From assembly GCF_004801375.1 (NCBI RefSeq), contig NZ_SSNZ01000002.1:1-64000 (forward strand): DNA of 64,000 nucleotides, given 5' to 3'. Position 1 is the first letter of the stretch. Each line of letters begins with the position of its first letter. The stretch comes from Flavobacterium supellecticarium (lineage in GTDB: Bacteria; Bacteroidota; Bacteroidia; Flavobacteriales; Flavobacteriaceae). A model generated the notes under the pieces. That model worked only from the letters and a program-made list of their open reading frames with translations, was not told where the DNA came from and searched no databases. Below, piece by piece: positions 25,110 through 33,408 of this stretch. A program made the translations under genes and the position numbers.

Positions 25110-25221
25110 GGTGTTTGTAAAACAGGTAGGTGTTGAGTGATAATTTCGTCACTATTTAGAATGGTGTTCATCACAAATTGCGATTTTACTGGTGTTTTTG
25201 GATATGATGCTAATAGTTTTG
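25110..25221 (+). promoter_or_regulatory. Four GGTGTT elements and an activator-type -7 box before the T9SS gene
   Basis: GGTGTT occurs at 25110-25115, 25129-25134, 25163-25168 and 25191-25196, all on the same strand. TAgtTTTG at 25214-25221 fits the -7 consensus, but no TTTG lies at the right -33 spacing. The last GGTGTT sits about where a -33 box would be. Such direct repeats with a poor -33 box are what an activator-dependent promoter looks like. The LytTR protein encoded immediately upstream is the obvious candidate. Confidence 0.45.
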
Positions 25222-25247
25222 TGTTATTAACTTTTAAAACTAAAAAC

Positions 25248-26387
25248 ATGAAAAAAATTATTTTCGAGGTAAAAAGAGCTGCGATTGTGTGCGGATTGTT
25301 TTTACTAACAACCTTGTCGGTAAATGGGCAAACTTTGACTTTAGGGACGACAAATGCATTAAGTATGCCGGCTCCAACAACTTCCGGAAGTCCGGTTACG
25401 TATACGTATAATGTAACCATACCGTATTTTGCCAACCAATTAACCGGGACGTTTAATATAGCCGTTCCGTATTCTTGTCCGACAAATTATACAAAAAAGT
25501 TATTTTTAAGCAATGCATTAGGTGCAGTAAACTCATCATCTGGAAGCAATATAATAACAATTCCGGGGACATTGGGAGTTGGAGTAAATAGTTATACGGT
25601 AACCGGGTACTGTGAAGATGGGTCGAGTTTGCCGGATCCGGTAATAACAACATTTAATATCAAAATTATAGTGACGCGAGAAACAGCACCGTCTGTTAGC
25701 TTAAGTTTTGCGCCATATTGTAAGCTTACGCCTAATAGTAATCCACCACTGTATAATGGTTATATCGGATTTAATGTAACAGGAAATTATGCAAATGCCG
25801 GTAAATTATATTTAAGAGTAACAAATGCTTTGGGGACTTGTCCTACTGCCGATTATAAAGTGACCTTGTTGAATGCTTCCGGAGCAGCTACGGCTACTAT
25901 TAATCCTACAGCTAGTTTTTACGATTGTGCCGCTGGTACAACCTATACAATTAAGCTGGTATATAAAACAACAAGTATGTCGGGAACGGCAATTAGCTAT
26001 GTTGTGAATAGTGGTGAAATTGGTTGGACGGATTACAGTTGGACAAAAACATTCCGATCATGTCTAAACAAACTTGAACCTGTACCTGGAGATCCGGTAT
26101 TTGGACGTAACGTAGCTGAAGACATGACGGCTGAGCTTGCAGATGTTAAAAAATACAACGTATATCCAAACCCAACCAACAGCGATTTGAATATAGCACC
26201 AGCCGAAGGGAAAGAGATTCGTAGTGCTAAAGTGATCGATCCAAGCGGTTTTGTATACGAAACCAAAGCGTTTCGTAACGGAAAAGGAAAGCAATCCATC
26301 AATATGAGTCATTTAAAGCCGGGAATCTATTTTGTAGAAATCGAAACCAACGAAGGGGTGTTTGTAGAAAAAGTAGTGAAAAACTAA
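25248..26387 (+). CDS. T9SS-sorted secreted protein of unknown function
   Basis: 379 residues from the ATG at 25248, which gives a signal peptide ending LSVNG-Q; the frame is open further upstream but without conservation. The mature part is Thr/Ser/Asn-rich beta structure with paired cysteines (YSCPTNYTKK, YCEDGSS, YCKLTP, YDCAAG), likely two to three Ig-like sandwiches. Residues 303-379, from KYNVYPNPTNSDLNI to GVFVEKVVKN, are a type A T9SS sorting domain. It lies 180 bases downstream of the membrane LytTR regulator and is probably controlled by it. No enzymatic motif; perhaps an adhesin or surface-layer component. Confidence 0.85.
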   Translation: MKKIIFEVKRAAIVCGLFLLTTLSVNGQTLTLGTTNALSMPAPTTSGSPVTYTYNVTIPYFANQLTGTFNIAVPYSCPTNYTKKLFLSNALGAVNSSSGSNIITIPGTLGVGVNSYTVTGYCEDGSSLPDPVITTFNIKIIVTRETAPSVSLSFAPYCKLTPNSNPPLYNGYIGFNVTGNYANAGKLYLRVTNALGTCPTADYKVTLLNASGAATATINPTASFYDCAAGTTYTIKLVYKTTSMSGTAISYVVNSGEIGWTDYSWTKTFRSCLNKLEPVPGDPVFGRNVAEDMTAELADVKKYNVYPNPTNSDLNIAPAEGKEIRSAKVIDPSGFVYETKAFRNGKGKQSINMSHLKPGIYFVEIETNEGVFVEKVVKN

Positions 26388-26395
26388 ATAACATT

Positions 26396-26422
26396 AAAAA
26401 CGGTTTTGAGCTTGCCGTTTTT
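26396..26422 (+). terminator. Terminator after T9SS gene
   Basis: AAAAACGG (26396-26403), 11-base loop, CCGTTTTT (26415-26422). Confidence 0.7.
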
Positions 26423-26427
26423 ATCCG

Positions 26428-26461
26428 AAGCCTGTCAGGATGTAATGTGCCTGACAGGCTT
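26428..26461. terminator. Second inverted repeat AAGCCTGTCAGG / CCTGACAGGCTT
   Basis: Perfect 12-base arms with a 10-base loop, followed by TGTTTTT. It probably serves the convergent gene pair as a bidirectional terminator. A degenerate partial version of this common CTGTCAGG repeat lies at about 8708-8735. Confidence 0.65.
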
Positions 26462-26482
26462 TGTTTTTCTACAGATTTGTGA

Positions 26483-27004
26483 TTATTCCCGTCCGCCGTC
26501 GAGTTTGTCCTGCCATTCTTTTAATTCCTGCCATTTTCCTTCGTACGCCATTCGGGCTTGTCGCGGCCATGTTGTAGGATTATGCATGGCAAAACGTTCA
26601 CCGGCTTTATGGAGGATCTCATTGCAACGGTCTACCGAAGTTTCCGACAATGCTTTCCAGGAAAATATCCCCGAAGTGTTAAATAATTCTTCAATTTTAG
26701 GGCCGATACCTTCGATAATTTTCAGATCGTTTTCGGTAATTTTTCTACCGAGTACCGATGCGGCCAGTTCCGCATTAAAAGGTTCAATTATTGAGGTAGC
26801 GGCAAATCCTAATGAAGAACCCTGACGTTTCAGAGCATCCAGTTCGGCTGTAAGTGTTGCGGATTTAGACCGGCAATTGTCCAGATCAATTTGTAATTGC
26901 TTGGAATTATGATTACCCGATGCTGCTGATTTACCAAGTAAATAGCCTAATAATGCACAGATTAAACCTGTTATAACCGGGATGAGTATACATGGTGCAT
27001 TCAT
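26483..27004 (-). CDS. Membrane-anchored helix-hairpin-helix protein
   Basis: 173 residues. An N-terminal TM helix (about 6-24, LIPVITGLICALLGYLLG) is followed by a short coiled coil (about 35-62). A C-terminal helix-hairpin-helix region has ITENDLKIIEGIGPKIEELF near 90 and then a WPRQARMAYEGKWQELKEW tail. The HHH resembles those in predicted 5' nuclease-like or ribosomal L21-like domains of Bacteroidota, which often sit next to OmpA-family genes. No catalytic residues are recognisable. It follows the OmpA-like gene by 16 bases, so the two are co-transcribed. Confidence 0.75.
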   Translation of the reverse strand: MNAPCILIPVITGLICALLGYLLGKSAASGNHNSKQLQIDLDNCRSKSATLTAELDALKRQGSSLGFAATSIIEPFNAELAASVLGRKITENDLKIIEGIGPKIEELFNTSGIFSWKALSETSVDRCNEILHKAGERFAMHNPTTWPRQARMAYEGKWQELKEWQDKLDGGRE

Positions 27005-27020
27005 ATGTAATGGTATTAGA

Positions 27021-27935
27021 TTAATGGATCGTGATTACGGTACGTCTGTTTTTAGCTTGTCCTTCTTTGCTAGTGTTGCTTTGTAGCGGATCGGCAGGGC
27101 CTTTAGAGTTACTATTGATTTTATCCGGAGCAATGCCATTTTGAATAAAATAATTTTTGGCAAAATCGGCACGTTGCTGTCCGATATGGATATTGGTTTC
27201 GCGGTTGCCGACATTGTCGGTATAACCTACGATATCCAGTTTGGCATTTTCCACATGATCGATATAGCGTATCATATCAGCTATTTTCTGACGGTCAGTT
27301 TCGGATAGAAGAATCTCAGTTTGTCCAGTGTTAAAATAGAGTGTCAGTGGATTGGCGTTCAATTGTGTTTTTACGGCTTGCCAGTCGGTTTCCGGCTTGG
27401 CTTCGGTAGCGGGTTCTACAAGGTCAAAGGTGATCGGTCCGAGTAGCGTTCCGTTCTGAACAATCAAGTCATCACTAATTTTGCCATTAATTTCAATTTT
27501 AGCGGAAGGGATTCCCTGGGAAACAAAATAATTTTTGACCTCGTTGGCCCGTGCATAGCCCAGATTTGGGAAAATGGAAGAATTGACTTCGTCTTGTAGC
27601 GCAAACCCGTTGATTTTTAATAATGCCGGACTATTTTCAAGAAATGATTTTAGAGAAGTCGCCCCGATTGCTATCGAATCGTCGACAGGAAGTAGTTTTT
27701 TAAAATCATTTTTTAAAAAATTAAAATTATCCTGTGCGTTAAAACGAATGCCGTTGCCTTTCAGGGCAAACGGATAGGCCGGATGTAGCATGGTACTGTC
27801 TGTGCTACGAATAGCTGTCTTGTCTTTTTCAGAACAGGTATTGCCACAATGGGCACAACAAAATTGATGGTACAAAAAACAACCGATAATTAGGGTTGCT
27901 AGTATACCAAGAAGGTAAGTAGCTTTTTTTGGCAT
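27021..27935 (-). CDS. OmpA-family protein with two OmpA-like domains
   Basis: 304 residues from the ATG at 27935; a TTG three codons upstream is possible. An N-terminal TM or uncleaved signal (about 5-25) runs into a Cys cluster (CCAHCGNTC). A first degenerate OmpA-like domain is at about 60-155 (FPNLGYARANEVKNYFVSQG). A second, complete domain is at about 185-300, with LTLYFNTGQTEI, IVGYTDNVGNRETN and QQRADFAKNYF. OmpA domains bind peptidoglycan; the anchor suggests an inner-membrane to cell-wall link. First gene of a two-gene operon with the HHH protein. Confidence 0.85.
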   Translation of the reverse strand: MPKKATYLLGILATLIIGCFLYHQFCCAHCGNTCSEKDKTAIRSTDSTMLHPAYPFALKGNGIRFNAQDNFNFLKNDFKKLLPVDDSIAIGATSLKSFLENSPALLKINGFALQDEVNSSIFPNLGYARANEVKNYFVSQGIPSAKIEINGKISDDLIVQNGTLLGPITFDLVEPATEAKPETDWQAVKTQLNANPLTLYFNTGQTEILLSETDRQKIADMIRYIDHVENAKLDIVGYTDNVGNRETNIHIGQQRADFAKNYFIQNGIAPDKINSNSKGPADPLQSNTSKEGQAKNRRTVITIH

Positions 27936-28012
27936 AATCGGCAAATTTGATTTATTCTCAAATTTAACTAAAAATGCTTTTTATTTCTTTATTTTTGGTT
28001 AAAAAGTATATA

Positions 28013-28492
28013 TTAATGTTGATTAAGTTGCCATATGCTTGCGTTTAGTACCCCTGCGAAAGTAACCCAGGCAAGATAGGGTAGCAACAGATAACCGGCA
28101 ATTTTGTGAATCTTTCGAAACGATTGGTAAGTTTCGTAAATCATTAGCCATAGTATAATCAGCTCGATTAAAGCCAATAAAACATTGTGAAGTCCGAAAA
28201 ATAAAAACGACCACAACGCATTTAATCCCAGTTGAATGGCAAAGAACAGCAAGGCTCTTTTAACGGCCTCACGTTCAAAATCAATCCGATTCCAAACCAT
28301 TCCGGCTGCAATTCCCATCATAATGTATAACGTACTCCATACCGGAGCAAACAACCAGTTGGGCGGATTAAACGACGGTTTTACCAAAGTAGGATACCAG
28401 GTTTCAATACTGCCACGGGTTACAATTCCGGAAAAATAACCTACCACCAGACAGGTTACCACGATCATTACTATACGGGTGATGTTTTTCAT
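28013..28492 (-). CDS. tspO: TspO/MBR family protein
   Basis: 159 residues, five TM helices, with the family's aromatic signatures: WYPTLVKPSFNPPNWLFAPVW near residue 33, LNALWSFLFFGLHN near 90 and the C-terminal LLPYLAWVTFAGVLNASIWQLN. TspO proteins bind porphyrins and tetrapyrroles and are linked to stress and light responses. Divergent from the mevalonate decarboxylase gene, with 84 bases between. Confidence 0.95.
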   Translation of the reverse strand: MKNITRIVMIVVTCLVVGYFSGIVTRGSIETWYPTLVKPSFNPPNWLFAPVWSTLYIMMGIAAGMVWNRIDFEREAVKRALLFFAIQLGLNALWSFLFFGLHNVLLALIELIILWLMIYETYQSFRKIHKIAGYLLLPYLAWVTFAGVLNASIWQLNQH

Positions 28493-28551
28493 ACTTCAAA
28501 AATAAGCGAAATCTGGCAATTTTTTCAGATGGATCGCTATTTCAAAAAAAG

Positions 28552-28559
28552 TATCTTTG
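28552..28559 (+). promoter_or_regulatory. -7 element TAtcTTTG for the mevalonate operon
   Basis: Perfect TAnnTTTG match 17 bases before the decarboxylase ATG; no TTTG at proper -33 spacing. Confidence 0.55.
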
Positions 28560-28576
28560 CGTAAATTTTTAAGGAT

Positions 28577-29662
28577 ATGTTTTTAGAAAAAGATTTTGTT
28601 TACAACGGAACGTTGGATGGTGTGGAAAACGGAAATTCCGAATGGAGTGCACCCAGCAATATTGCTTTGGTAAAATACTGGGGGAAAAAAGAACACCAGA
28701 TTCCGGCGAATCCGTCGGTGAGTTTTACACTGAATAATTGTAAAACGATCACAAAAGTGTCTTTTTCTAAAAAAGAATCCATTACCGGTTTTTCGTTTGA
28801 TCTCTTATTTGAAGGAAAAGAAAAAGAGTCTTTCAGACCAAAAATCCAGAAGTTTTTCGAGCGAATCGAAACCTATTGCCCGTATCTGAAAAACTTTCAT
28901 TTTGTTATCGATACCTTAAACACCTTTCCACACAGTTCCGGAATTGCCTCCTCGGCCTCGGGAATGGCGGCATTGGCAATGAATATTATGGATTTGGAAA
29001 AAGCTTTAAATCCGCAAATGAACGAAGCTTATTTCTATAGCAAAGCGTCGTTTTTGGCGCGTTTGGGCTCTGGGAGTGCCTGCCGAAGCATAAAAGGAAA
29101 TGTTGTGGTTTGGGGAACGCATAAAGAAATTGAAGGTAGCTCCGATCTGTTTGGAGTGGAGTTTCCGGGACAGATTCACGAAAATTTTAAGAACTATCAG
29201 GATACGATTTTGTTGGTTGACAAAGGTGAAAAACAGGTGTCGAGTACGGTTGGACACGATTTGATGCACAATCATCCGTATGCCGAAAAACGCTTTGAAC
29301 AGGCGCATGTTAATCTGTCGCAAATCAAAAACATTCTGGAAACAGGCGATGTGGAAAATTTTATCAAAATCGTCGAAAGTGAAGCGCTTACTTTACATGC
29401 GATGATGCTTACTTCCATGCCGTATTATATCCTGATGAAACCTAATACACTGGAGATTATCAACCGCATTTGGAAATACAGAAGTGAAACCGGAACACCG
29501 GTGTGTTTTACACTCGATGCCGGAGCAAACGTACACGTCTTATATCCGGAATCGGTAAAAGAAAAAGTAGTGGCATTTATTCAGCAGGAATTAGTTGGCT
29601 ATTGTCAAAACAGTCAGTACATTTGTGACGAAATCGGAAAAGGAAGCGAAAAGATCAATTAA
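28577..29662 (+). CDS. mvaD: Diphosphomevalonate decarboxylase
   Basis: 361 residues. Converts mevalonate 5-diphosphate to isopentenyl diphosphate with ATP. Hallmarks: SAPSNIALVKYWGKKE near residue 24 (substrate-binding Lys/Tyr), FPHSSGIASSASGMAALAMN near 116 (GHMP ATP loop), LARLGSGSACRSIKGN near 157, and CFTLDAGANVH near 313, whose Asp is the decarboxylation Asp of the family. Followed by mevalonate kinase and UbiA genes with 66- and 54-base gaps. Confidence 0.95.
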   Translation: MFLEKDFVYNGTLDGVENGNSEWSAPSNIALVKYWGKKEHQIPANPSVSFTLNNCKTITKVSFSKKESITGFSFDLLFEGKEKESFRPKIQKFFERIETYCPYLKNFHFVIDTLNTFPHSSGIASSASGMAALAMNIMDLEKALNPQMNEAYFYSKASFLARLGSGSACRSIKGNVVVWGTHKEIEGSSDLFGVEFPGQIHENFKNYQDTILLVDKGEKQVSSTVGHDLMHNHPYAEKRFEQAHVNLSQIKNILETGDVENFIKIVESEALTLHAMMLTSMPYYILMKPNTLEIINRIWKYRSETGTPVCFTLDAGANVHVLYPESVKEKVVAFIQQELVGYCQNSQYICDEIGKGSEKIN

Positions 29663-29728
29663 AACTTTTTTTCACTACCTTTATACTAGATTTAGCGGTA
29701 AACCGTTTCTAAAGCAGGAAATACGTAT

Positions 29729-30667
29729 ATGAAAGGACCACTTTTTTACTCGAAAATTTTACTCTTCGGAGAGTATGGTATTATCAAAGATTCCAAAGGG
29801 TTATCCATCCCGTATAATTTTTATAACGGGGCATTGAAAATAGCCGAAAACCCAACTTCGGAATCGATAAAATCAAATGCGGCTTTACAACGTTTTACAG
29901 CCTATCTGGAAGATATTCAGGAAGAAAACCCGGAATTGGTAACCTTTAATATGGAAGCCTTACATGCCGATGTGGAACAGGGAATGTATTTCGATTCCAG
30001 TATTCCGCAGGGATATGGAGTGGGAAGTAGCGGTGCTTTGGTGGCGGCTATTTATGATAAATATGCCAACAATAAAATTACGGTACTGGAAAACCTGACA
30101 CGCGAAAAATTACTACAGTTAAAAAATATCTTTGCCCAGATGGAATCCTTTTTCCACGGGAAAAGTTCCGGATTGGATCCGCTAAACAGCTATCTGAGTT
30201 TACCAATATTGATCAATTCCAAAGATCATATTGAACCAACCGGAATTCCATCGCAAAGTACCGAAGGGAAAGGCGCTGTATTCCTGATCGACTCCGGAAT
30301 TGTAGGTGAAACGGCACCGATGGTGAATATCTTTATGGAAAACCTAAAAGATCAGGGTTTCCGTAAAATGCTAAAAACACAATTCGTAAAATATACCGAC
30401 GCCTGTGTGGAAAACTTCCTGCATGGCGATGTAAAATCCTTATTTTCCAATACCAAAAAATTATCAAAAGTTGTTTTAAACAACTTTAAACCAATGATTC
30501 CGGAACAATTCCATCAGGTATGGCAAAAAGGAATCGATACTAATGATTACTACCTGAAATTATGTGGCTCCGGTGGTGGTGGTTACATACTCGGATTTAC
30601 GCAAAATCTGGAAAAAGCTAAAGAATCCTTAAAAGATTATAAGTTAGAGGTTGTTTATCAATTCTAA
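29729..30667 (+). CDS. mvk: Mevalonate kinase (GHMP kinase)
   Basis: 312 residues. Phosphorylates mevalonate. GHMP motif 1 is GEYGIIKDSKGLSIPY at about 13-28. The ATP loop PQGYGVGSSGALVAA is near 93. FFHGKSSGLDPLNSY near 143 carries the catalytic Asp. LCGSGGGGYILGF near 287 is motif 3. Genes on both sides are in isoprenoid metabolism. Assignment as mevalonate rather than another GHMP kinase rests on these motifs and on the neighbours. Confidence 0.9.
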   Translation: MKGPLFYSKILLFGEYGIIKDSKGLSIPYNFYNGALKIAENPTSESIKSNAALQRFTAYLEDIQEENPELVTFNMEALHADVEQGMYFDSSIPQGYGVGSSGALVAAIYDKYANNKITVLENLTREKLLQLKNIFAQMESFFHGKSSGLDPLNSYLSLPILINSKDHIEPTGIPSQSTEGKGAVFLIDSGIVGETAPMVNIFMENLKDQGFRKMLKTQFVKYTDACVENFLHGDVKSLFSNTKKLSKVVLNNFKPMIPEQFHQVWQKGIDTNDYYLKLCGSGGGGYILGFTQNLEKAKESLKDYKLEVVYQF

Positions 30668-30721
30668 TTTATAACTTTTCGGTCGGAAAATTCCGCGGAT
30701 GATAAATTAATAGCCAAAACC

Positions 30722-31642
30722 ATGCTTACCCGTAAATCCAAATTGACTTTGATGAAGATACTCAGTTTGTTTTCTGTGGTACGGGGTTATAATATTCCGA
30801 TTATTGTACTGGCGCAATACCTGTCATCGATCTTTATTCTGGCCAAAGACGAACGCGCATTGGATGTGATTCTGGACTGGCGTTTGTTTATTCTGGTGTT
30901 TGTATCTACGCTAACAATAGCTTCCGGATATATTATCAATAATTTTTACGATGCGCAGAAAGATCTGATTAATCGACCGAACAAATCAATGCTGGACCGA
31001 TTGGTGAGTCAGCAAACCAAATTAAAAGTTTACTTTGGATTGAATTTCCTGGCAACGGGTCTGGCCTATAGCATATCCTGGCGGGCGGCTTTCTTTTTTG
31101 CAGTCTATATTTTCCTGATCTGGTTTTATTCGCACAAGCTTAAAAAATACCCGATTGTTGGAAATCTGACGGCTTCTGTTCTTGCGGTAATGCCGTTTTT
31201 CGGAATATTATTGTATTTCAAAAACTTTTACCACGTAATTTTTGCCCATGCGGGATTTCTTTTTCTATTGATCCTGATTCGTGAAATGATCAAAGATCTG
31301 GAAAATATCAAAGGGGATTTGGCTTCCGATTATCAGACTATTCCGGTTCGCTTCGGAACAAACGTATCGAAAAAAATGATAACGGCTTTAACAATAGCAA
31401 CGGTTATTCCGGTGTTTATCCTGGTCGAAAAATATGATGTAGGCTATATGGATATTTACTTTTATATAGCATTGATCATCTTGATGTACTTTATCCGGTT
31501 ATTGTGGAAATCGGAAACCCGTGAAGAATATGTACAGTTGCATATCATCTTGAAAACGCTTATTGTAGCCGGCGTTTTCTGTATTGTGCTAATTGATCCT
31601 ACGGTTTTGGTAAACGGAAAAAAACTACTGGCCGGACTATAA
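30722..31642 (+). CDS. UbiA-family prenyltransferase
   Basis: 306 residues, about nine TM helices. The two Asp-rich diphosphate-binding motifs are variant but present: NNFYDAQKD near residue 80 and DLENIKGD near 200. Such Flavobacterial members are often annotated as geranylgeranylglycerol-phosphate geranylgeranyltransferase-like. The real acceptor (quinone ring, lipid or heme) is not known from sequence. Its place directly after mevalonate kinase supports use of locally made prenyl diphosphates. Confidence 0.85.
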   Translation: MLTRKSKLTLMKILSLFSVVRGYNIPIIVLAQYLSSIFILAKDERALDVILDWRLFILVFVSTLTIASGYIINNFYDAQKDLINRPNKSMLDRLVSQQTKLKVYFGLNFLATGLAYSISWRAAFFFAVYIFLIWFYSHKLKKYPIVGNLTASVLAVMPFFGILLYFKNFYHVIFAHAGFLFLLILIREMIKDLENIKGDLASDYQTIPVRFGTNVSKKMITALTIATVIPVFILVEKYDVGYMDIYFYIALIILMYFIRLLWKSETREEYVQLHIILKTLIVAGVFCIVLIDPTVLVNGKKLLAGL

Positions 31643-31685
31643 CAATCTTTCAAAATACTTTTTTAACACACAAAGAGATAAATAG

Positions 31686-31693
31686 TATCTTTG
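31686..31693 (+). promoter_or_regulatory. -7 element TAtcTTTG for the pseudouridine synthase gene
   Basis: Consensus match 18 bases before the ATG at 31712. It overlaps the alternative TTG start at 31691, which argues against that start. Confidence 0.6.
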
Positions 31694-31711
31694 CAAAAAT
31701 TTTTTAGCGAA

Positions 31712-32599
31712 ATGAACAACGGAAAAGGAAATAATAAAAGAGGTTCTTCCAACGGCAAACCGGGTTTTGGACCAAAGAAATCAAGTGCGGCTGGGAAACC
31801 GAATTTTAAAAAAGACGATAGAAAAAGTAATTTCTCAAAACCGAAACCGGACTTTGAAAAAAAGCCGAAAGCCCCTAAAGCAGCAGCTTCGGATGATATT
31901 CGTCTGAATAAATATATTTCTAATTCCGGTATTTGCTCACGTAGAGACGCTGATATTTATATCCAATCGGGGAATGTAAAAGTGAATGGAGAGGCGATTA
32001 CCGAAATGGGATATAAGGTAAAACCGGGCGATGTTGTTAACTTTGACGGAACGGTGATTACACCGGAGAAAAAAGAATACATCCTGCTAAATAAGCCGAA
32101 AGGATTTACTACGGCCGGCGATGGAGACGGAAATACGGCAAATGTATTGGATTTGGTACGTAATGCAACCAAAGCAAAACTACAATCGGTTGGACGTATG
32201 GATAAAAGTACAACTGGATTGTTGTTGTTTACAAACGATTCGGATATGGTTCGTAAGTTTACGGCCCCAAACCAACGTTCGTCAAAAGTATACCAGGTAA
32301 CACTGGACCGTAACCTGAAATTCGAAGATTTGGAAAAAATCCAAAAAGGACTTACGATCGATAATTTTAGAGTATATGTAGAGGAGATTTCGTATATCGA
32401 AAACGAACCGAAAAGTGAAATCGGTTTAAAGATGAAAACCTCCAATGTAAAAGTTGTGCGTTCTATTTTCGAACATCTGGAATATGATGTGATTAAAGTA
32501 GACCGCGTTGTTTTTGCCGGACTGACCAAGAAAAATTTGCCTCGTGGAAACTGGCGTTTTCTGACTGATCAGGAAATTATAAACCTTAAAAATATATAA
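31712..32599 (+). CDS. RluB/RsuA-type pseudouridine synthase with basic low-complexity N-terminus
   Basis: 295 residues. An extended N-terminal region (about 1-58) of Lys, Gly, Asn, Pro and Ser repeats precedes an S4 RNA-binding domain (IRLNKYISNSGICSRRDADI at about 63-82). The catalytic domain has YILLNKPKGFTTAG near 122 and GRMDKSTTGLLLFTN near 160, with the catalytic Asp. It modifies a uridine in rRNA, probably 23S. The disordered basic tail is common in Bacteroidota RluB homologues and is likely an RNA-binding aid. Start chosen at the ATG because the -7 box covers the upstream TTG. Confidence 0.92.
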   Translation: MNNGKGNNKRGSSNGKPGFGPKKSSAAGKPNFKKDDRKSNFSKPKPDFEKKPKAPKAAASDDIRLNKYISNSGICSRRDADIYIQSGNVKVNGEAITEMGYKVKPGDVVNFDGTVITPEKKEYILLNKPKGFTTAGDGDGNTANVLDLVRNATKAKLQSVGRMDKSTTGLLLFTNDSDMVRKFTAPNQRSSKVYQVTLDRNLKFEDLEKIQKGLTIDNFRVYVEEISYIENEPKSEIGLKMKTSNVKVVRSIFEHLEYDVIKVDRVVFAGLTKKNLPRGNWRFLTDQEIINLKNI

Positions 32600-32605
32600 A
32601 TCCAC

Positions 32606-32634
32606 AATCCTGAAGCCAGCTTCGGGATTTTTTT
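32606..32634 (+). terminator. Terminator after pseudouridine synthase
   Basis: AATCCTGAAG, CCAG loop, CTTCGGGATT (one T-G pair), then seven Ts. Confidence 0.8.
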
Positions 32635-32643
32635 ACCGTACTA

Positions 32644-33006
32644 ATGACACCAGAAACATTACAATCGATTGCTTTTCGCTGGTTTGATGCCTTCAATACC
32701 AAGCACCTCGACAAATTACTATCGCTTTATGATGATGAAGCACAGCATTTTAGTCCGAAATTAAAAATCCACCAACCGGAAACTAAAGGATTGGTTGTTG
32801 GAAAAGAGGCCATGCGCGCCTGGTGGCAGGATGCTTTCGATCGTTTGCCAAGCTTGCATTATAAAGTAACCTCGCTAACGGCCAATTCCGATCGTATCTT
32901 TATGGAGTATATCCGTCAGGTAGAAGGAGAAGACGATATGCTGGTTGCCGAAGTACTCGATGTAAAAAATGGAAAAATAATTGCTTCACGTGTATACCAC
33001 GGATAA
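32644..33006 (+). CDS. SnoaL/NTF2-like protein
   Basis: 120 residues. Cone-shaped NTF2-like fold: an N-terminal helix with FRWFDAFNTKHLDKLLSLYDDEAQHFSP, then KGLVVGKEAMRAWWQDAFDRLP and strands ending IASRVYHG. These are usually ligand-binding or small isomerase/hydrolase domains. No catalytic set is recognisable beyond the pocket. It lies between two terminators, so it is probably its own transcription unit. Confidence 0.85.
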   Translation: MTPETLQSIAFRWFDAFNTKHLDKLLSLYDDEAQHFSPKLKIHQPETKGLVVGKEAMRAWWQDAFDRLPSLHYKVTSLTANSDRIFMEYIRQVEGEDDMLVAEVLDVKNGKIIASRVYHG

Positions 33007-33045
33007 AATAAAAGTCCCGTCATTGGCGGGACTTTTATTTTATCC
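33001..33045. terminator. Bidirectional terminator overlapping both stop codons
   Basis: Perfect 19-base arms (33001-33019 and 33027-33045) with loop TCATTGG. The stem covers the last codons and stop of the SnoaL-like gene (+) and the last codons and stop of the small membrane protein gene (-). Confidence 0.9.
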
Positions 33046-33406
33046 GGTCTTCAGATTTCCCATTGAATATATCATACATGGCAATGGCTACGATGCCTAA
33101 TACATTTAGGGTTGTAGTTCCTAAAAGAATGGTTAAGACATTATCCGACAAACAGTAATTGTTATTATTTATTAAAATCTCCTCCACTTTCAAAAGCCAG
33201 CAGCTTACAATCAATGAAGACCAGATTGCCAAATATATCCGAAGATTGGTATTAATGGAATACCTTTTGTTTTTTAAAGCATTACAAGTGTATTTGATAT
33301 AGTTTTTCTGACTCTTAAATGTTTCTTCTTCTTTTTTTGATTTATCATCGGTGCTGTTTGATTCCGAAACAATGTAATTCAAATTATTCTTTAAATCAGA
33401 CGACAT
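33035..33406 (-). CDS. Small two-TM protein, candidate toxin partner of a Panacea antitoxin
   Basis: 123 residues. A hydrophilic, Lys/Ser/Asn-rich N-terminal half (1-52) is followed by two TM helices: about 55-73 (LRIYLAIWSSLIVSCWLLKV) and about 88-112 (NVLTILLGTTTLNVLGIVAI), then a short charged tail. The LLGTTTxNVLG stretch resembles a recurrent motif in small Bacteroidota membrane proteins. No enzymatic residues. It begins 2 bases after the PanA-like stop codon, so the pair is an operon with antitoxin first. Membrane-active PanT toxins are known partners of Panacea antitoxins; assigning this protein to that role is inference from architecture and context. Confidence 0.72.
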   Translation of the reverse strand: MSSDLKNNLNYIVSESNSTDDKSKKEEETFKSQKNYIKYTCNALKNKRYSINTNLRIYLAIWSSLIVSCWLLKVEEILINNNNYCLSDNVLTILLGTTTLNVLGIVAIAMYDIFNGKSEDRIK

Positions 33407-33408
33407 AT

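Noticed and set aside
25076..25435. Minus-strand frame overlapping the start of the T9SS gene
   Set aside because: Covers the promoter and signal peptide region of a well-supported gene; no domain.
31957..32529. 190-codon antisense frame in the pseudouridine synthase gene
   Set aside because: Shadow of a well-supported gene; composition is Ser/Thr/Phe-rich antisense noise.
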